From positions 1-64,000 of the forward strand of contig NZ_PSXX01000014.1 of NCBI RefSeq assembly GCF_002931055.1: a stretch of 64,000 nucleotides of DNA, written 5' to 3'. The translations under genes and the position numbers were made by a program. Origin of the DNA: Pseudoclavibacter sp. AY1H1 (lineage in GTDB: Bacteria; Actinomycetota; Actinomycetes; Actinomycetales; Microbacteriaceae). This document shows positions 61,469 to 64,000 of the stretch, piece by piece (the first letter of the stretch is position 1; the number at the start of each line of letters is the position of its first letter). The notes under the pieces were generated by a model. The model was not told the DNA's origin, searched no databases, and worked only from the letters and a program-made list of their open reading frames with translations.

Positions 61469-61605
61469 CGCGCATCCGCCACCGCAGCGCAGTGCGACGG
61501 AAAGTTCAGACCCGAGACGCCCCGAGTCAGCGACCGTTTCGCAGCTGACGACGCCCGCATAGCTTGGCCCGAATACGCCAGGTACCAGCGAGGTGAGGAG
61601 TCCCG

Positions 61606-62268
61606 ATGTCCGCGCAACCCAAACCCTCAGCAGTGATGTCGATGGGCACGCTCCGGCTCGTGGAGGCGGGCGAGCAGGTCGAGCCACGAAGGCTCGCGCA
61701 TGCCAGGACCGACGCGCAGCTCCTCCAAGAGCTGCGCGCACTCCGCCGGGAGAACAGCGACCTCGCCGAGAGACTCCACGAGAGTGAGGCGCGACTCCGG
61801 GGCGTTCAGAAGCGACTTCGAGTCCTCCAGAAGGCCCGGGATGAGCGCGTCGGGAGCATCGACTTCGCCGACCAGGAGGAATGGGCTCGCCACCAGATCC
61901 ACGTCAGCTGGCTGCAGAACTCCTCCGCGATCGACCGGTCCGCGCATCCGCTCGGCGAGTACCTCGTAGGCCCCGCCTTCGCCGCCTCGGTCAGATCACT
62001 CGCGCCGCAGCTCCAGGCGAAAGTGTGGCGTGCGGCCGTCGACGTCGTGACCGGACGCGGTCGGCACCTGCACTCGAGGGGCGCGCATCCGCTGCGCAGC
62101 GGCAATGGCGCGCACGCCCACGACGTCGTCCGCGACGACGGCGCGAGGTGCTTCCGCTACTCCGTCGGCTTCAAGGCGGCGGGTGCCAGACGCCTGCACG
62201 CCTGGCACCTGCCGGACGGGCGAGTGGAGCTCTGCCGCGTCGTCGCCCACGGCGACATGTCACCGTGA
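61606..62268 (+). CDS. Hypothetical protein with N-terminal coiled coil (220 aa)
   Basis: Not recognised. After a short disordered N terminus, about residues 35-82 form a coiled coil (LLQELRALRRENSDLAERLH ... LRVLQKARDER). A globular C-terminal part has conserved-looking WARHQIHVSWLQNSS and RYSVGFKAAGARRLHAWHLP. Resembles small nuclease-associated or DNA-handling proteins only loosely. It is convergent with the VOC gene; the gap is 28 bases. Confidence 0.72.
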   Translation: MSAQPKPSAVMSMGTLRLVEAGEQVEPRRLAHARTDAQLLQELRALRRENSDLAERLHESEARLRGVQKRLRVLQKARDERVGSIDFADQEEWARHQIHVSWLQNSSAIDRSAHPLGEYLVGPAFAASVRSLAPQLQAKVWRAAVDVVTGRGRHLHSRGAHPLRSGNGAHAHDVVRDDGARCFRYSVGFKAAGARRLHAWHLPDGRVELCRVVAHGDMSP

Positions 62269-62296
62269 GCCGTGGCCGACACCCCGGTCCGGCGGC

Positions 62297-62758
62297 TCAG
62301 ACGGCAGCCGCGACATCGAGCACCCAGGTCACCCCGAAGCGGTCGCGGAGCATCCCGAAGCCCGCCGACCATGCCGAGGCGGCGAGCGGCTCGATGACGG
62401 CGGCCTCCACGGACAGGGCATCCCAGTAGGCGGTGATCTCGTCGAGCGTGTCCCCGCTCGCCGCGAGGAAGAAGGGCTGGGTCGTCACGGTGGCGCCCTG
62501 CTCCCGCCGCGTCTCCCCCACCGCGCCCGCGAGCCCCTCGGCAGCTTCGCCGAGGGTGTCGTAGGCGAGCACGCGGAAGCCGTTGGGGGCATCCACTCTG
62601 CCGAACACGACATTGGATGCGCCCGGCAGCTCGGCGGGCATCCCGAACTGCGCATAGGTGGCGATCGAGACCTCGCCGCCGAAGACGCCCGCGTAGAACT
62701 CGAGTGCCTCGCGCGCGGTGCCGGCGAAGTTGAGGTGGGTCGTCGTGGTGATGCTCAT
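62297..62758 (-). CDS. PhnB-like VOC/glyoxalase protein (153 aa)
   Basis: VOC fold of the 3-demethylubiquinone/PhnB type: THLNFAGTAREALEFYAGVF near the start, then DTLDEITAYWDALS and WSAGFGMLRDRFGVTWVLDV at the end. ATG 62758 is chosen. It is divergent from a WYL regulator (110-bp gap), a pairing often seen in actinobacteria. Confidence 0.88.
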   Translation of the reverse strand: MSITTTTHLNFAGTAREALEFYAGVFGGEVSIATYAQFGMPAELPGASNVVFGRVDAPNGFRVLAYDTLGEAAEGLAGAVGETRREQGATVTTQPFFLAASGDTLDEITAYWDALSVEAAVIEPLAASAWSAGFGMLRDRFGVTWVLDVAAAV

Positions 62759-62868
62759 GGTGTTCCCGCTTCCTGACTGGATTCGAAGGTGCGCGGCTCG
62801 TGCCGCTGCGGCGAGGATGACAGCAGTAGCGGACGGGTTCGGTCCTCTACTCGGGGGACACTGATCGC

Positions 62869-63858
62869 ATGACCTCGGCAACCTCCTCGCGCATCCTCAC
62901 CCTGCTGTCGCTATTGCAGACTCGGCGAGAATGGTCGGGCCTGGAGCTCGCCGAGCGTCTCGACGTGACCCCGCGCACCGTTCGCCGCGACATCGACCGG
63001 CTGCGCGAGCTCGACTATCGGATCGAGGCATGGAAAGGGCCCGCGGGCGGCTACCGCCTCGCGGCCGGCTCGGAGCTGCCACCGCTGCGGTTCGACGACG
63101 AGCAGGCCGTCGCGATCGCGGTGGCACTGCGCGGTGCGCCCGCACTGGGGGTCGACATCGACGATGCCGCCGCGCGTGCCCTGGAGACGGTGCGACAGGT
63201 CATGCCGTCCAGGTTGCGGCACCGGGTCGATGGCATCCGCTTCACGGGGTCGGCCGGCGCGCGGGCCGGGGAGCTCGTCGACCCAGACGTGCTCGAGCTC
63301 GTGAGCCGAGCGGCCCAGGAGCACCGCGTGCTGCGGTTCGACTATGCGGGCGGCTCGTCGCACGTCGCCGTCGGCGCGGCGACCCCGACGCCCCCTCGGC
63401 GGGTCGAACCGCACACGGTGCTCGCACGGAACGGGCGCTGGTACCTCGTCGCCTGGAACCTCGACCGGAGTGTGTGGCGCGTCTACCGAGTGGACCGGAT
63501 CGTGCCGCGGAGCCAGCTGGGCGCCCGCTTCGAGGAGCGGCAGCTGCCGAGCGGCGACGCCGCCGCCTTCCTCGCGGCGCGGTTCACAGGCTCGAGCGCG
63601 GAAGACCGGTGGCCGTGCACGGGCGACCTGCTCCTCCGCGTTCCAGCGCGCGAAGCCGCGAAGTGGTTGCCGGATGCGGTGGTCACCGAAGTCGACGACT
63701 CCTCCTGTCGGCTGCTGCTCGGCTCGTGGTCGTGGACCGGCATCCTCGCGTCGATCACGAGGTTCGATGCCGACTTCACGGTGCTCGGCCCGCAGCAGCT
63801 CGTCGAAGCATCCACGGCTCTCGCCGAGCGCCTTGCAGCGGCGAGCCGGCGTCCCTGA
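62869..63858 (+). CDS. WYL-domain HTH transcriptional regulator (329 aa)
   Basis: Winged helix (LAERLDVTPRTVRRDIDRLR) and WYL domain (ARNGRWYLVAWNLDRSVWRV). It is not a recent duplicate of the 57231-58208 protein. Likely controls the divergent VOC gene and perhaps the oxidoreductase 35 bases downstream. Confidence 0.9.
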   Translation: MTSATSSRILTLLSLLQTRREWSGLELAERLDVTPRTVRRDIDRLRELDYRIEAWKGPAGGYRLAAGSELPPLRFDDEQAVAIAVALRGAPALGVDIDDAAARALETVRQVMPSRLRHRVDGIRFTGSAGARAGELVDPDVLELVSRAAQEHRVLRFDYAGGSSHVAVGAATPTPPRRVEPHTVLARNGRWYLVAWNLDRSVWRVYRVDRIVPRSQLGARFEERQLPSGDAAAFLAARFTGSSAEDRWPCTGDLLLRVPAREAAKWLPDAVVTEVDDSSCRLLLGSWSWTGILASITRFDADFTVLGPQQLVEASTALAERLAAASRRP

Positions 63859-63892
63859 GCGTGGTCGGAGGTGGGACCCCGAGAATGATCGG

Positions 63893-64000
63893 ATGCCTAC
63901 GCTCATCGTGACCGCGCATCCCGACGAAGATTCCCTGACCCACGCCGCGGCGCTGCAGCTGCGCGAACGCCTCGAAGCAGACGGCGTGGAGGTGGAGCTC
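63893..64000 (+). CDS. Flavodoxin-fold NAD(P)H oxidoreductase, 5' fragment
   Basis: The first 36 codons from ATG 63893 read into the right edge. They contain the flavodoxin-like nucleotide loop LIVTAHPDEDSLTHAAALQL, as in KefF/quinone-reductase-like enzymes. The rest is outside the window. Confidence 0.7.
   Translation, partial: MPTLIVTAHPDEDSLTHAAALQLRERLEADGVEVEL

Noticed and set aside
1-64000. CRISPR arrays, tRNA/rRNA genes, prophage or insertion sequences
   Set aside because: No spaced repeat array, cloverleaf, rRNA core, transposase or phage structural gene was recognised by reading both strands.

Overview
The window looks like chromosomal DNA of a high-GC actinobacterium, most probably Microbacteriaceae (Microbacterium/Agromyces/Leucobacter-like). 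The reasons are very high GC with strong GC at third codon positions, many GTG starts, frequent GGATGC words in coding regions, an HspR-type (HAIR) element before clpB, and typical actinobacterial families (MHS transporters, PucR and WYL regulators, maltokinase, DUF6458-like and LLM/flavin-reductase pairs). It is rich in catabolic and regulatory genes. I see no rRNA, tRNA, CRISPR array, insertion sequence or prophage. No gene-free stretch exceeds about 225 bases.

Region 1 (1-11138) is a catabolic island. A minus-strand operon runs metallo-beta-lactamase-fold lactonase > FmdB-type zinc-ribbon protein > zinc alcohol dehydrogenase > aldehyde dehydrogenase > MaoC hydratase > CitE-type lyase > CaiB CoA-transferase > MmgE/PrpD protein > GntR/FCD regulator, mostly with 4-base overlaps. 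An acyl-CoA dehydrogenase and a second zinc alcohol dehydrogenase diverge from it. The order suggests that a gamma-lactone is opened, oxidised to a branched dicarboxylate (itaconate or methylsuccinate type), activated with CoA, hydrated and cleaved. This is the best candidate for an undescribed system.

Region 2 (11139-31682) holds membrane proteins of unknown function, an N-domain-less ClpB under a HAIR element, an O6-alkylguanine transferase homologue whose active-site Cys is Val, a DeoR/LacI hybrid regulator divergent from a 1,820-residue secreted GH59-like glycoside hydrolase, a META-domain lipoprotein, a TetR/MFS pair, a divergent YrdC-family protein, and a zeta-toxin locus with two related small antitoxin-like genes.

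Region 3 (31683-46945) holds maltokinase (its ribosome site lies in an inverted repeat), an RsmC-type rRNA methyltransferase, a flavin-binding PNPOx-like protein, a beta-alanine/GABA-type set (semialdehyde dehydrogenases, PucR regulator, class III aminotransferase), an LLM monooxygenase with its FMN reductase, and an EamA exporter divergent from a LysR regulator.

Region 4 (46953-54686) is an idonate/gluconate-type sugar-acid cluster: gluconokinase, L-idonate 5-dehydrogenase, FAH-family enzyme, gluconate 5-dehydrogenase-like SDR, MHS symporter, IclR regulator, D-2-hydroxyacid dehydrogenase and a GarR-type reductase. Two copies of a 15-bp IclR-like operator lie at its two promoter regions.

Region 5 (54683-64000) carries a Tat-exported surface protein, a Gre-like factor, a 39-residue basic protein, two WYL regulators next to a transporter and a VOC protein, an Lrp/AsnC regulator, a pterin dehydratase-VOC fusion and, at the right edge, the start of a flavodoxin-fold oxidoreductase.
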